DNA of 64,000 bases from Sphingomonas dokdonensis (GTDB lineage: Bacteria; Pseudomonadota; Alphaproteobacteria; Sphingomonadales; Sphingomonadaceae). Position numbers and translations under genes: made by a program. The number at the start of each line of letters is the position of its first letter. Within the stretch, counting starts at the first letter, position 1. The notes below the pieces were generated by a model. The model was not told where the DNA came from. It did not search any database and was given only the letters and a program-made list of their open reading frames with translations. Below are positions 1 to 9,389 of the stretch, piece after piece. The stretch is from the NCBI RefSeq assembly GCF_002197685.1, contig NZ_NBBI01000004.1, positions 62,001 through 126,000 on the forward strand. Reading direction: 5' to 3'.

Positions 1-1850
1 ACCTGCAAACCGCGCAGCAGGACGCGGTGCGCGACGCGGTGCTGGCGGTGGCGGACGGCACGCGCGACCTGCGCCCGGTGCTGCTCGTCGGCGCCGCCCT
101 CCCCCGCAACGGCCGGCTGTACAATTGCGCGGTGGCGATCGCGCGCGGGGCGATCCTGGGCGTGGTACCCAAGACGTTTCTGCCGAACTACCGCGAATAT
201 TACGAGAAGCGCTGGTTCAGCAGCGGCGCGGGGCTGAGCAGGTTGACCATCACGATCGGCGACCAAGAGGTGCCGTTCGGTACCGACCTGATCTTTGCGG
301 CCAGCGACCTGGCGCATTTCATCTTCCATGCGGAAATCTGCGAGGATTATTGGTCCCCTACCCCGCCCTCCACGACGGGCGCGCTGGCGGGAGCGCTGGT
401 GTGCTGCAATCTTTCCGCCTCCAATGTCGTGATCGGCAAGTCGCGCGAGCGCGCGATGCTGTCGGCGGCGCAATCGGCGCGGGCGGTGTGCGCATATGTC
501 TATTCCGCCGCCGGGCCGGGCGAAAGCACGACCGATCTCGCGTGGGACGGCCAGGGCACGATCCACGAACTGGGTGAGCCGCTGGCCGCGTCGACGCGCT
601 TTGCACTCGATCCCGAGCTGGTGATCGCCGATGTGGATTGCGAACGGCTGATCCAGGAGCGGCTGCGCGTCGGCACCTTCGGCGACGCGGCGACCTTTGC
701 CGGGCATCCCGAAACGCGCTTTCGCCACGTCGGCTTCGCCCATCAGCCCGATTATGCCGATGCCGGTCTGAAGCGGGCGATCCGGCGCTTCCCCTTCGTG
801 CCCGACACGCCCGAGCGGCTCGACGAGGACTGCTACGAGGCGTTCAATATCCAAGTGGAAGGGCTGCTGAAGCGGGTGACCGCGACCGGCGTGAAGAGCC
901 TAGTGATCGGCGTGTCGGGCGGGCTGGATTCGACGCACGCACTGATCGTCGCGGCGAAGGCGCTCGACCGGCTGAACCGCCCGCGCACCGACATCATCGG
1001 CATCACCATGCCGGGCTTCGCCACCAGCGAGGGCACGAAGGGCAATGCGTGGAAGCTGATGCGCGCACTGGGTATCACCGCCGAGGAGATCGACATCAAG
1101 CCGGCGGCGCGCACCATGCTGGAGGGCATGGGCCATCCGTTCGCCGCGGGCGAGCCGGTGTATGACGTGACGTTCGAGAATGTGCAGGCGGGCCTGCGCA
1201 CCGATTATCTGTTCCGCATCGCCAACCAGCGCGCCGGGCTGGTGGTGGGCACGGGCGACCTCAGCGAGCTGGCGCTCGGCTGGTGCACCTATGGCGTGGG
1301 CGATCACATGAGCCACTATGGCGTCAACGCCGGGGTGCCCAAGACGCTGATCCAGTTCCTGATCCGCTGGTGCATCGCGACTGATCAATATGATGCCGAG
1401 ACGGACGCGGTGCTCGACGCCGTTCTGGCGCAGGAAATCTCGCCCGAGCTTGTTCCCGCGGACGCGACCGGCGCGATCCAGAGCACCGAAAGCAAGATCG
1501 GGCCGTACCCGCTCAACGACTTCTTTGCGCATTACGTGATCCGTCACGGGCTGGCGCCATCGAAGATCGCGTTCCTTGCCTGGCATGCGTGGCGCGACCT
1601 GGAGGCTGGCCGCTGGCCGATCGGCTATCCCGACGAGGCGCGCACCGCCTATGATCTCGACACCATCAAGAGCTGGCTGGAGAAGTTCCTGTTCCGATTT
1701 TTTCAGATCAGCCAGTTCAAGCGATCGGCGCTACCCAACGCGCCCAAGGTGTCGGCCGGGGGCGCGGTGTCGCCGCGTGGTGACTGGCGCGCGCCGTCCG
1801 ACGGCACGGCGCAGACGTGGCTTGCCGAACTGGCGGCGAACGGCCCTTAA
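1..1850 (+). CDS. nadE: Glutamine-dependent NAD+ synthetase, 5' end off the window
   Basis: Last step of NAD synthesis: amidation of nicotinic acid adenine dinucleotide, using ammonia released from glutamine by an N-terminal nitrilase-type glutaminase. The frame is open from base 3 (about 615 visible codons), so the start and the glutaminase catalytic Glu lie to the left. The other two triad residues are visible: Lys in PKTFLPNYRE and Cys in EICEDYW (about visible residue 113). The C-terminal ATP pyrophosphatase domain carries the P-loop GVSGGLDS near visible residue 303. The two-domain layout marks the glutamine-dependent rather than the ammonia-dependent enzyme. A cyclase gene follows after 50 bases. 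Confidence 0.95.
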   Translation, partial: LQTAQQDAVRDAVLAVADGTRDLRPVLLVGAALPRNGRLYNCAVAIARGAILGVVPKTFLPNYREYYEKRWFSSGAGLSRLTITIGDQEVPFGTDLIFAASDLAHFIFHAEICEDYWSPTPPSTTGALAGALVCCNLSASNVVIGKSRERAMLSAAQSARAVCAYVYSAAGPGESTTDLAWDGQGTIHELGEPLAASTRFALDPELVIADVDCERLIQERLRVGTFGDAATFAGHPETRFRHVGFAHQPDYADAGLKRAIRRFPFVPDTPERLDEDCYEAFNIQVEGLLKRVTATGVKSLVIGVSGGLDSTHALIVAAKALDRLNRPRTDIIGITMPGFATSEGTKGNAWKLMRALGITAEEIDIKPAARTMLEGMGHPFAAGEPVYDVTFENVQAGLRTDYLFRIANQRAGLVVGTGDLSELALGWCTYGVGDHMSHYGVNAGVPKTLIQFLIRWCIATDQYDAETDAVLDAVLAQEISPELVPADATGAIQSTESKIGPYPLNDFFAHYVIRHGLAPSKIAFLAWHAWRDLEAGRWPIGYPDEARTAYDLDTIKSWLEKFLFRFFQISQFKRSALPNAPKVSAGGAVSPRGDWRAPSDGTAQTWLAELAANGP

Positions 1851-1900
1851 AGACGGGCAATAGCAACCCGGCGTTTACCGTCGGCGGCTAACGGAGGCAA

Positions 1901-3664
1901 ATGTCGACCACACCCGCACGACGGCGTGCCTCCTTGTTGCTGCTGGGTGTCGCCTATTTCGTGCTGTGCGCCGGCACCCTGCGGCTGACCCGTTTCGACG
2001 GTGGCGTGGCCTTTATCTGGGTCGCCGCCGCCTTGTTGACGGCACGGCTGACGACGCTGCCGCGGGAGCGGTGGGGCGCGCCGCTCGTGATCTGCGGCCT
2101 AGCGAGCTTTACGGCCACGTCCATCTGGGGCTTCGGCCCGGTGCTGGCACTGCCGCTTGCGCTGATCAACGTGCTGGAAAGCGTGATCGGTGCGATCCTG
2201 TTGCGCAGGCTGGCGCCGCGCCGCTCGGTGCTCGAGTCGCAGCGATGGTTGCTCGTTTTCGTGCTGGCGGCGGGCGTCGTCGCGCCTGCCATGTCCGCGA
2301 TCCTGGCGACCATCACGCTGACGATCGCGACCGACCAGCTGCCGCTGAAAAGCCTGATCAACTGGTACAGTGGCCATGCGCTCGGCACGCTCACCTTCAT
2401 GCCGATTTTCATGCTCGTGCTGCGTGGCGACGCGCTGCGGCTGATCAGGCAGACGACCCTGGCGCAGCTGTCGCAGGCGACTGTTCTCCTCGCGTTTACC
2501 AGCGTCATCAGCATCGTCAGCTTCGCGCAGCACGGTTTGCCGTTGCTGTTCCTGCCGTTGTTGCCGATGGTTCTCGCGACGTTTCGCGGCGGCCCCCTGT
2601 CTACGGCCGCCTCCATCGTTATGCTGGCGGTGATCGGCGGCGCCTTCACGTTGCTGGGTTACGGCCCGATCGCACGGATCGACGCACCGACCGGCGCGCG
2701 GATGCAGTTCCTTCAGCTCTACATCGCCTGCGCCATGCTGATGGTGCTGCCCGCGCGTGCCGAGCTGCAGCAACGCGCCAATCTGTTCCGCAAGCTGCGC
2801 GAAAGCGAAGCGCGCTACCGGGTGCTGACCGAGCATTCGACCGACATCGTCATCAACGTCGATCGGCAAGGCCTTTTGCGCTTCGCCTCGACCTCGATCC
2901 GGCAGATCAGCGGCAGCAGCCCCGACCAGCTGATCGGACGGCCAATCGCCACCATGCTGCGCGGGCCGGACGCCGACCGGATCGCAGGTTTCCTCGATCA
3001 GATCATCGCCGAGCCGGAACAGCCGCATATTCATGAGTTCCGCGCCATCAGCAGAAATGGCGACATGCGCTGGCTCGAGACGCACAGCCATGCGGTGATG
3101 GACGATGCCGGGCAGGTCAGCGGCGTGGTGAGCGCCATTCGCGACGTCTCCAAGCGCAAGGCGCATGAGGAGCGGCTGGCACATGCCGCGCTGACCGATC
3201 CGTTGACCGGGCTCGCCAATCGCCGCGGGCTCGACGCGGAGCTGACCGCGCGGCTTTCGTCCGGTGTCGGCGGCTGCCTTGCGCTGTTCGACCTCGACCA
3301 TTTCAAGCGGGTCAACGACACATTCGGCCATGCCACCGGTGACGAGGTGCTGCGCCGCTTTGCCGCACTGGCGCGTGCCAGTGTGCGCGATCAGGATCTT
3401 GTCGCGCGACTTGGCGGCGAGGAATTCGCCGTGGTGCTGCCCGACATCAGCATGAGCCAGGCGACCTTTGTCTGCGATCGCCTGCGCCGTGCGATCGGCG
3501 ACGCCGGCATGCGCGTGAACGATCAGCTGATCGCCCTGACGGTCAGCGGCGGCGTCGCGATGTTTGGGCGTGACCAGACGGCAGATGCGGTGCTGCGTGC
3601 GGCGGACGCGGCGTTGTACCGCGCCAAGCACGCCGGGCGCGATCAGGTGGCGCTCGCCGCCTGA
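1901..3664 (+). CDS. MASE1-PAS-GGDEF diguanylate cyclase
   Basis: Membrane sensor that should make cyclic di-GMP from GTP. Residues about 10-285 hold some eight hydrophobic segments of the MASE1 type; a PAS domain follows (about 300-420, beginning near RYRVLTEHS), then a GGDEF domain to the end. The active-site signature is GGEEF near residue 505, and RDQD stands exactly five residues before it, which is a canonical RxxD inhibitory site, so product feedback is expected. An ATG start with GGAGG-like bases just upstream gives 587 residues. There is no EAL domain, so it is probably a synthase only. The PAS ligand cannot be told from sequence. Confidence 0.92.
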   Translation: MSTTPARRRASLLLLGVAYFVLCAGTLRLTRFDGGVAFIWVAAALLTARLTTLPRERWGAPLVICGLASFTATSIWGFGPVLALPLALINVLESVIGAILLRRLAPRRSVLESQRWLLVFVLAAGVVAPAMSAILATITLTIATDQLPLKSLINWYSGHALGTLTFMPIFMLVLRGDALRLIRQTTLAQLSQATVLLAFTSVISIVSFAQHGLPLLFLPLLPMVLATFRGGPLSTAASIVMLAVIGGAFTLLGYGPIARIDAPTGARMQFLQLYIACAMLMVLPARAELQQRANLFRKLRESEARYRVLTEHSTDIVINVDRQGLLRFASTSIRQISGSSPDQLIGRPIATMLRGPDADRIAGFLDQIIAEPEQPHIHEFRAISRNGDMRWLETHSHAVMDDAGQVSGVVSAIRDVSKRKAHEERLAHAALTDPLTGLANRRGLDAELTARLSSGVGGCLALFDLDHFKRVNDTFGHATGDEVLRRFAALARASVRDQDLVARLGGEEFAVVLPDISMSQATFVCDRLRRAIGDAGMRVNDQLIALTVSGGVAMFGRDQTADAVLRAADAALYRAKHAGRDQVALAA

Positions 3665-3734
3665 GCGGATCCGCTTGATCCTGCATCGACCCGGCGCCAG
3701 GGTGATCGCCACAAGAGAAACGGCGGGAGGCGGG

Positions 3735-4169
3735 ATGACCGATCAGGAAACGGGCGTGCACGAATTGAGCCGGACACTCGGTCTCGTACGGGTGGTCGAA
3801 ATGGATCCGGTGGGGCGCGCGCGGCTGGAATATCGGGCCGGGCAGCACATGTGCCATTCCGGCGGCGTAGTGCAGGGCGGCTTTGTCACCGGCTGGATCG
3901 ACGCGGCGATGGCGCATGCGGCGATCGCGATGGGCGGCGCGGACGTGGTGCCGATGTCGCTGGAACTGAAAGTGAGCTTCTTCGCGCCGGCGCGGCCCGG
4001 CCTGGTGATCGCCGAGGGCTGGGTCGAGCGGCGCGGGCGCAGCACCTGCTTTTTCGAGGGGCGATTGCTCGATACCGCCGGCAAGGTGCTGGCCAAGGCG
4101 AGTTCCACCCTGATGCTGGCCGCGCGAGACCGGGTGGAGCAGGCCGCCAAGGCCGCCCTGCCGGGCTGA
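3735..4169 (+). CDS. PaaI-type hotdog thioesterase
   Basis: Single hotdog-fold protein of 144 residues, probably an acyl-CoA thioesterase. The family hallmark is the central helix segment HSGGVVQGGFVTGWID followed by strands with VPMSLELKVSFFAPARPG. The frame is open further upstream, but ATG at 3735 with GGGAGGCGGG just before it fits the usual family length and avoids overlap with the upstream cyclase. It ends three bases before the convergent SDR gene. The acyl substrate is unknown; neither neighbour belongs to a clear fatty-acid pathway. Confidence 0.85.
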   Translation: MTDQETGVHELSRTLGLVRVVEMDPVGRARLEYRAGQHMCHSGGVVQGGFVTGWIDAAMAHAAIAMGGADVVPMSLELKVSFFAPARPGLVIAEGWVERRGRSTCFFEGRLLDTAGKVLAKASSTLMLAARDRVEQAAKAALPG

Positions 4170-4172
4170 GCC

Positions 4173-4952
4173 TCAGGCGTTGCGCGCCATCAGGCCGCCG
4201 TCGACCGGGATGATCGCGCCGGTGACGAAGCTGGCGGCGGGCGCACACAGGCTGGCGGTCATGAACGCCACCTCCTCCGGCATGCCATAGCGGCGCAGCG
4301 CGGTGCGGCGCGCGGCATAGACCTGCTTCGCCTCGTCGGGGATCGCGTGGGTCATGCCGGTTTCCACCGGGCCGGGGCAGATGCAATTCACCGTGATGCC
4401 CGACTTGCCGAGCTCGACCGCCAGGCTGCGCGTCAGGCCGATCACACCCGCCTTCGCCGCGGAATAGGCGCTGAAACCGGCGGTGGCGCCCAGCCCTTCG
4501 GTCGAGGCGATGTTGACGATACGCGGATTGGCGGCCTTGCGCAGATGCGGCAGCGCGGCGCGGATCAGCCGCTGATGCGCGGTCAGCAGGATCGCCAGGT
4601 GCCGATCCCAATGGTCGTCGTAATCGGCGTCGTCGATCGGGCGATTGGCGGAGATGCCGGCGTTGTTCACGATGATCGACAGGTCGCCAAACGTGTCGGC
4701 CACGTCCTCAACCACCGAGCGGATCTGGGCGTGATCGCCGACGTCGAGCACCTTGGCGACCGCGTGCAGCCCCTCGCCCGTGATCTCGTCGACGACGGCC
4801 TGCACAGCCTCTAGCCGGACATCGGTCACCGCCACCCTGGCGCCGGCACGCGCGAGGAGGATGGCGGTGGCCCGGCCCATGCCGCTCGCCGCGCCGGTGA
4901 CGATCGTGCCGGCGCCATCCAGGCGCGCGCCGATCTCGGGAATAGCTCGCAT
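4173..4952 (-). CDS. SDR family NAD(P)-dependent oxidoreductase
   Basis: Classical short-chain dehydrogenase of 259 residues. Visible motifs are TGAASGMG (cofactor glycine-rich loop), NNAGIS, catalytic Ser in NIASTEG, and YSAAK. It ends in the usual PVDGGLMA segment. It lies 82 bases downstream of the GH144 gene on the same strand, so it may be the third gene of the lacI-GH144 operon and oxidise a sugar or sugar derivative. That role is inferred from position only; the sequence does not show the substrate. Confidence 0.88.
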   Translation of the reverse strand: MRAIPEIGARLDGAGTIVTGAASGMGRATAILLARAGARVAVTDVRLEAVQAVVDEITGEGLHAVAKVLDVGDHAQIRSVVEDVADTFGDLSIIVNNAGISANRPIDDADYDDHWDRHLAILLTAHQRLIRAALPHLRKAANPRIVNIASTEGLGATAGFSAYSAAKAGVIGLTRSLAVELGKSGITVNCICPGPVETGMTHAIPDEAKQVYAARRTALRRYGMPEEVAFMTASLCAPAASFVTGAIIPVDGGLMARNA

Positions 4953-5034
4953 CAGATCTCTCTCCTCGCTTTTTGTCGAATCGCAGCGTTGCGGGAGATT
5001 AAGCGGAAGGGCGCGGCGATTGCACGCCGGGTCG

Positions 5035-6462
5035 TTACTTCAGCCAGCCGCCGGTGAAGCCCGCGCGGCTCAATCCGCGGCGCACGATCGGGCTGTCGCG
5101 CAGCACCTTCCAGACGAAATCGCTGCGGTGGTTCGCCGCCTGGAGGATGATGGGCGCCTGGTTCATCGCCAGATAGTTGCGCGCCACCCAGCCATGCTCA
5201 ACGCTGACGTTGCCCGTGGACGAGGCGATTTCCGGGAAGCGGAAGCTGGCGTTGAACGCGTCGAGAAAGCCGTATTCGCGATACTGCCCGGGCACGGCGC
5301 TGAGCGCGCGCGCGGTGGGGAGGACGATCTCGGGCGCGAATGGCAGGCTGGCGAGCGCCGCTGCGGGCGCGATCGTGCCGTCGTCGTGCTCGCCAGGCTG
5401 GTCGAGCGGGCCGCGTGCGGCGTATCCGAAGAAGCGGCGCGTCTCGCCCTTGTACGCATGCTCGTGATCGCCCGGTCCGTCGCAGGCGGTGAGGCCCCAC
5501 AGCTCGGCCGAATAACTCTCCCACCGGCGCGGATTGGCGATGCAATAGGCGCGGTTGGCGTAGGTGGCGCGGCGGCTGTTCTCGAAATAATCGAAGTTCG
5601 CGCCGCGCATCACGACGTCGCGGATGCCGCGGAAATCGATCCACATGTGGCTGCGCTGGTGACCCATCAGGGGCGCGTAGGCGAGGTGGCGGGTTTCGCC
5701 GTCGCCGCGCCAGAGCAAGGGATAGGAGGCGCACCACGCCTCCCACGCGCCGTCCTCCACCGCGTGCCGCCCCGAACCGAGCGCCAGCAGCACGGCCACC
5801 ATGCCCTCGTTATAGCCGGAAAGGCGATCCGCGCCGAAGCCGTCCTCCGGGCGCCAGCGCAGCGCGAGGTTCGCTGCGCCGTTCTGAAACCAGAGCCACT
5901 CGGCGCGGTCGACGATGTCGCCGGAAAGGCGCCGGATCTCTTGCTCTTGCTCGGTGTCGCCGGTCCACCAGCCGGCGGCAAAGAGCATGCCCATGTGGAG
6001 CATGGCCGTGTCCACGCTGGACAGGGCGGCCTGCCGGTAGCGCAGGCCCGTCCTCATATCGAGTGCGCTGTAGAAGAAGCCGCGGTGCCCGGCGGTGCCG
6101 GCGACCGCATCGCCCTGCGGCGCGGCATCGAAGAAGCGCAAGGCGGCGAGCGTCAGCTCGCGGGCGAGATCGCGCTTGATCCAGCCGCGTGCGACCGCGA
6201 TCGGCCAGATCGCCAGCGCAGCACCGGTTGGCGCGATGCTGGCCCCGCTGGCGTCAGGCCAGCGCGCGGGGATGAGCCCGTTCAGCGGGTTCACCGTATC
6301 GCGGAAATAGCGAAAGGTGCGATATTCGATCTGCTCGTAGAAGTCCGGCAGCGTCGCCACCGGCGCCTTGGGCGTGATCGGCACCGCAGGATCGGTGCAG
6401 CCGGCCATCAGCCCGGCCATTCCCAACGAGGAGCGCGCGAGAAACGCGCGGCGGTCAACCAT
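5035..6462 (-). CDS. GH144 / glycoamylase-like (PF10091) exported glycoside hydrolase
   Basis: A 475-residue exported enzyme of the PF10091 glycoamylase-like family, which includes GH144 endo-beta-1,2-glucanases. The N-terminus has a twin-arginine element (DRRAFLARSS) and then a lipobox-like LMAGC, so it may be a Tat-exported lipoprotein. Family-typical segments are EYRTFRYFRD near the N-terminus, SGYNEGM, RSHMWIDFRGI, and ELWGLTACDGP followed by GTIAPAAA. Its ATG directly follows the TAA of the LacI-type regulator with no spacer, so the two are co-transcribed. A substrate among beta-glucans, possibly beta-1,2-linked, is likely but not proven. Confidence 0.85.
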   Translation of the reverse strand: MVDRRAFLARSSLGMAGLMAGCTDPAVPITPKAPVATLPDFYEQIEYRTFRYFRDTVNPLNGLIPARWPDASGASIAPTGAALAIWPIAVARGWIKRDLARELTLAALRFFDAAPQGDAVAGTAGHRGFFYSALDMRTGLRYRQAALSSVDTAMLHMGMLFAAGWWTGDTEQEQEIRRLSGDIVDRAEWLWFQNGAANLALRWRPEDGFGADRLSGYNEGMVAVLLALGSGRHAVEDGAWEAWCASYPLLWRGDGETRHLAYAPLMGHQRSHMWIDFRGIRDVVMRGANFDYFENSRRATYANRAYCIANPRRWESYSAELWGLTACDGPGDHEHAYKGETRRFFGYAARGPLDQPGEHDDGTIAPAAALASLPFAPEIVLPTARALSAVPGQYREYGFLDAFNASFRFPEIASSTGNVSVEHGWVARNYLAMNQAPIILQAANHRSDFVWKVLRDSPIVRRGLSRAGFTGGWLK

Positions 6463-7458
6463 TTACGGCTCCATCACGGTCGTGCCGCGCACGATCAGCG
6501 GCGGCACGATCAGGTCGGCGGTGGGCACTTCGCCCGCGCCCTCGCCCTCACCTTCCAACGCGTCGATCAGCCGTGTCGCGGCGCGGCCGCCGAGGTCCGC
6601 CATGTTGACGCGCAGGGTGGTGAGCGAGACGTAGCGGGCGAGTGGCACATCGTCGAACCCGGCCACCGCCACGTCCTGCGGGATGCGCCGGCCCGCGTCG
6701 CGCAGCGTCTGCAACGCACCCAGCGCCATCATGTCGTTCGCGACAAAGACCGCGTCGATCGCGGCGTCGGTAGTCAGCAACTCGGCCATCGCGCGCGCGC
6801 CGCCGGCCTCGGTGAAGTCACCTTCGGCCATGGCGATCGGTGTCCCGGCCGGCAGCGCCGCGGCGAAGCCGTCACGACGCTCGAGTGCGTCGGCGTTGAT
6901 GGCCGGCCCGGCGATATGGGCGAAGCGCTTGCGCCCGATCGTGACGAAATGACGCGCAACCGCTGCCGCGCCGCCGCGATTGTCGACGCGCAGCGCCGGG
7001 CCGCCGGCATAATCCGGCGTGTTGATGGTCACGGTCGGCAGTCTGGGCGGCAGAAGCGCGGCGAATGCCGGCGGAGCGACGTGCGGCGCCATCGCGACCA
7101 AGCCATCGACGCGGCCACGCATGGCACGCAGCGCCGCCGCCATATGGTCCTCCCCCTCGTCGATGTTGGACAGGATGAGGTGATAGCCGCGCGCGCTGGC
7201 CGCACCCGCGAGGCCGCGGATCACCTCCGAGAAGAACTCGCCATGCAGATCGGGCATGACGACACCGATCGCGTGGGTACGGGCGAGGCTGAGGCTGCGC
7301 GCGCCGGCATGCGGCACATAGCCCAGCGCCTCGGCAGCGGCGAGCACGCGGGCGCGCGTATCCGGGTGAACACTCGACAGGCCATTCAGCGCGCGGGAGA
7401 CGGAGGCGACCGACACGGCGGCGCGCCGCGCCACGTCGCGGATCGTGGCTCCTGTCAT
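6463..7458 (-). CDS. LacI-family transcriptional regulator
   Basis: A 331-residue repressor. The N-terminal DNA-binding domain starts TIRDVARRAAVSVASVSRAL (HTH plus hinge), followed by a periplasmic-binding-like effector domain (AIGVVMPDLHGEFF, VAGFDDVPLARY). ATG at 7458 with GGGGAGGGG upstream is chosen over the longer open frame because it starts immediately before the HTH. It is first in an operon with the GH144 hydrolase. A perfect 14-base palindrome about 45 bases upstream is a likely autoregulatory operator. The effector is probably a gluco-oligosaccharide released by the hydrolase. Confidence 0.9.
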   Translation of the reverse strand: MTGATIRDVARRAAVSVASVSRALNGLSSVHPDTRARVLAAAEALGYVPHAGARSLSLARTHAIGVVMPDLHGEFFSEVIRGLAGAASARGYHLILSNIDEGEDHMAAALRAMRGRVDGLVAMAPHVAPPAFAALLPPRLPTVTINTPDYAGGPALRVDNRGGAAAVARHFVTIGRKRFAHIAGPAINADALERRDGFAAALPAGTPIAMAEGDFTEAGGARAMAELLTTDAAIDAVFVANDMMALGALQTLRDAGRRIPQDVAVAGFDDVPLARYVSLTTLRVNMADLGGRAATRLIDALEGEGEGAGEVPTADLIVPPLIVRGTTVMEP

Positions 7459-7501
7459 CCTGCCCCTCCCCTGTTTTCGCCCGAACTGGCCTGTTGCCGT
7501 A

Positions 7502-7515
7502 CGTAACCGGTTACG
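7502..7515. promoter_or_regulatory. Palindromic LacI-type operator candidate
   Basis: CGTAACCGGTTACG is a perfect 14-base palindrome with the central CG step typical of LacI-family operators. It sits about 45 bases upstream of the lacI start and nowhere near another regulator gene. Binding is inferred from position and symmetry. Confidence 0.6.
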
Positions 7516-7585
7516 GGTGAGCAACGGCTATCTGACGCTGACCAACTCACGCCTTGTGGCGGCACGCGCGGCGCGCCTCTTCGCC

Positions 7586-8476
7586 CTATGCCTCGTCGAC
7601 CCACTTGGCACGCGGGATGCCTTGCGCCCACAGCAGCGCCGTCAGATCATTATGGTCGATCCGCGCCGCCGCGGCTGCGGCGACCACCGGCTTGGCGTGG
7701 TAAGCCACGCCCAATCCGGCGATGTTGATCATGGCGAGGTCGTTGGCACCGTCACCCACCGCCAGCGTGCGCGCATCCGGGATGTCGAGCGCCGCGCGCG
7801 TTTCGCGCAGGGTCCGCTCCTTGGTGGCGGAATCGACGATCGGCTTCGTCACCGTGCCGGCAAGCTGTCCGTCCTCCACGACGAGGGTGTTGGCGATCGC
7901 CCGGTCAAAGCCGATCGCCTGGGCCACGGGATCGGCGAAGGCGGTGAAGCCGCCGGATACGAGGATCGCGGTCGCGCCGCGCGCGCGCATCGTCTGCACC
8001 AGCATACGCGCGCCCGGCATCAGGTGGACGCGCTCCTCACGGCACCGATCGATGGCGCCGGCGTCCAGCCCCTTGAGCAGCGCGACGCGCGCGTCGAGCG
8101 CGGCGGCAAAATCGAGCTCGCCGCGCATGGCGGCTTCGGTAATCTCGGCGATCTGGGGCTTTATGCCGGCATAGTCGGCCAGTTCGTCGATACATTCGAC
8201 GGTGATCATGGTGGAATCCATGTCGGCGATCAGCAGGTGCTTTTCACGCGCCGCGCTGGGCTGCACGACCACGTCCACGCCCTCGAACGCGCCCTCGATC
8301 GCGGCGCGCGCGGCGTCCATCGCGGTGGCGAAGGGGATATCGGCCGCGTCGCCTTCATCGATCCAGGCGCCGGCCTCCGGCGCGCATCCCGCAGCGGCGA
8401 GGCGTTCGGTTGCGTCCGACAGGATGTGGGCGGTCAGGCGACCGGCTGCTATCAAGGTTGCAGTGAACACACGCAT
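7586..8476 (-). CDS. serB: Phosphoserine phosphatase
   Basis: Final step of serine synthesis, hydrolysing O-phosphoserine. It is a HAD-superfamily enzyme of 296 residues with nucleophile motif DMDSTMI, SGGFTAFA (motif II) and GDGANDLAM (metal-binding motif IV), and an N-terminal regulatory-type extension of about 80 residues as in proteobacterial SerB. ATG at 8476 with GGGAAGGGAA upstream is preferred to the longer frame. The first codons overlap the divergent miaA start by 14 bases, so the ribosome binding site of each gene lies inside the other gene. Confidence 0.93.
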   Translation of the reverse strand: MRVFTATLIAAGRLTAHILSDATERLAAAGCAPEAGAWIDEGDAADIPFATAMDAARAAIEGAFEGVDVVVQPSAAREKHLLIADMDSTMITVECIDELADYAGIKPQIAEITEAAMRGELDFAAALDARVALLKGLDAGAIDRCREERVHLMPGARMLVQTMRARGATAILVSGGFTAFADPVAQAIGFDRAIANTLVVEDGQLAGTVTKPIVDSATKERTLRETRAALDIPDARTLAVGDGANDLAMINIAGLGVAYHAKPVVAAAAAARIDHNDLTALLWAQGIPRAKWVDEA

Positions 8477-9389
8477 TTCCCTTCCCAAGCTGGCGCTCAT
8501 CGCAGGGCCGACCGCCAGCGGCAAGTCATCGTGCGCCCTCGCTCTGGCGCAACAAACGGACGGCGTGATCATCAACGCCGATGCGAGCCAGGTCTATCGC
8601 GACCTGCGCGTGATCACCGCCCGGCCGAGCGTGGCGGACGAAGCGGCAGCGGAGCATCGGCTGTACGGCCATGTCGATGGCGCGATCGCCTGTTCGGCCG
8701 CGGATTGGGCCGAGGAAGCGCGCGCCGCGATCGCGGCGGTGATGGCGGAGGGGCGCCTGCCGATCCTGACCGGGGGCACGGGGCTGTATATGCGCACGCT
8801 GCTGGACGGCATCGCGCCGGTGCCGGCGATCGACGCAGGCGTGCGCGCGGCGGTGCGCGCGTTGCCGGTGAAGGAGGCGTATGCCGCGCTGACGCTGGAG
8901 GATCCCGCAGCCGCCCAGCGTCTCGCGCCGGCCGACAGCGCGCGGGTGGCGAGGGCGTTGGAGGTGGTGCGCTCGACGGGCGAGCCGCTGCAGCACTGGC
9001 AGGCACAGCGGACCGGCGGGATCGGGGATCAGGTGGACGTCTTGCCGCTGATCATCCTGCCGGACCGCGTTGCGCTGAACGAGCGGATCGATCAGCGGCT
9101 GACTGCCATGTTCGACGGCCGGGCGGTGGATGAGGTGGCGATGCTCCTGGCGCGCAGCGACGTTCCGGCGGATGCGCCGATCCGGCGGGCGATCGGCGTT
9201 CCCGAGATCGCAGCGCTGCTCCGCGGAGAGATCAGCAAAGCCGAAGCGATCGAGCAGGCGGCCGGTGCCACCCGGCGCTATGCCAAACGGCAATACACCT
9301 GGTTTCGCCATCAATTTCCCCAAAGCTGGCCACGTGTGCTAGACAGCAAGAGCATCAATTTGAAAGAATATTTCAACATTAACGGTTGA
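8463..9389 (+). CDS. miaA: tRNA dimethylallyltransferase
   Basis: Adds dimethylallyl to N6 of A37 in tRNAs that read codons starting with U. The GTG start at 8463 is followed by LPKLALIAGPTASGKSS (P-loop), NADASQVYRDL and GGTGLYMRTL, all MiaA signatures; the tail has RRYAKRQYTWFR. It encodes 308 residues, normal for the family. The last 20 or so codons (9330-9389) are visibly richer in A and T than the rest and extend past the conserved core. It lies divergent to serB, with the start regions overlapping. Confidence 0.94.
   Translation: MNTRISLPKLALIAGPTASGKSSCALALAQQTDGVIINADASQVYRDLRVITARPSVADEAAAEHRLYGHVDGAIACSAADWAEEARAAIAAVMAEGRLPILTGGTGLYMRTLLDGIAPVPAIDAGVRAAVRALPVKEAYAALTLEDPAAAQRLAPADSARVARALEVVRSTGEPLQHWQAQRTGGIGDQVDVLPLIILPDRVALNERIDQRLTAMFDGRAVDEVAMLLARSDVPADAPIRRAIGVPEIAALLRGEISKAEAIEQAAGATRRYAKRQYTWFRHQFPQSWPRVLDSKSINLKEYFNING

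Noticed and set aside
2099..3712. A 537-codon minus-strand frame opposite the MASE1-GGDEF gene
   Set aside because: Shadow of the real gene; low-complexity Gln/His/Arg composition.
4753..7506. A 917-codon plus-strand open frame across the lacI-GH144 locus
   Set aside because: It is antisense to two well-recognised genes, its protein is rich in Arg, Ala, His and Gly without domains, and it is a typical artefact of GC-rich codon structure.
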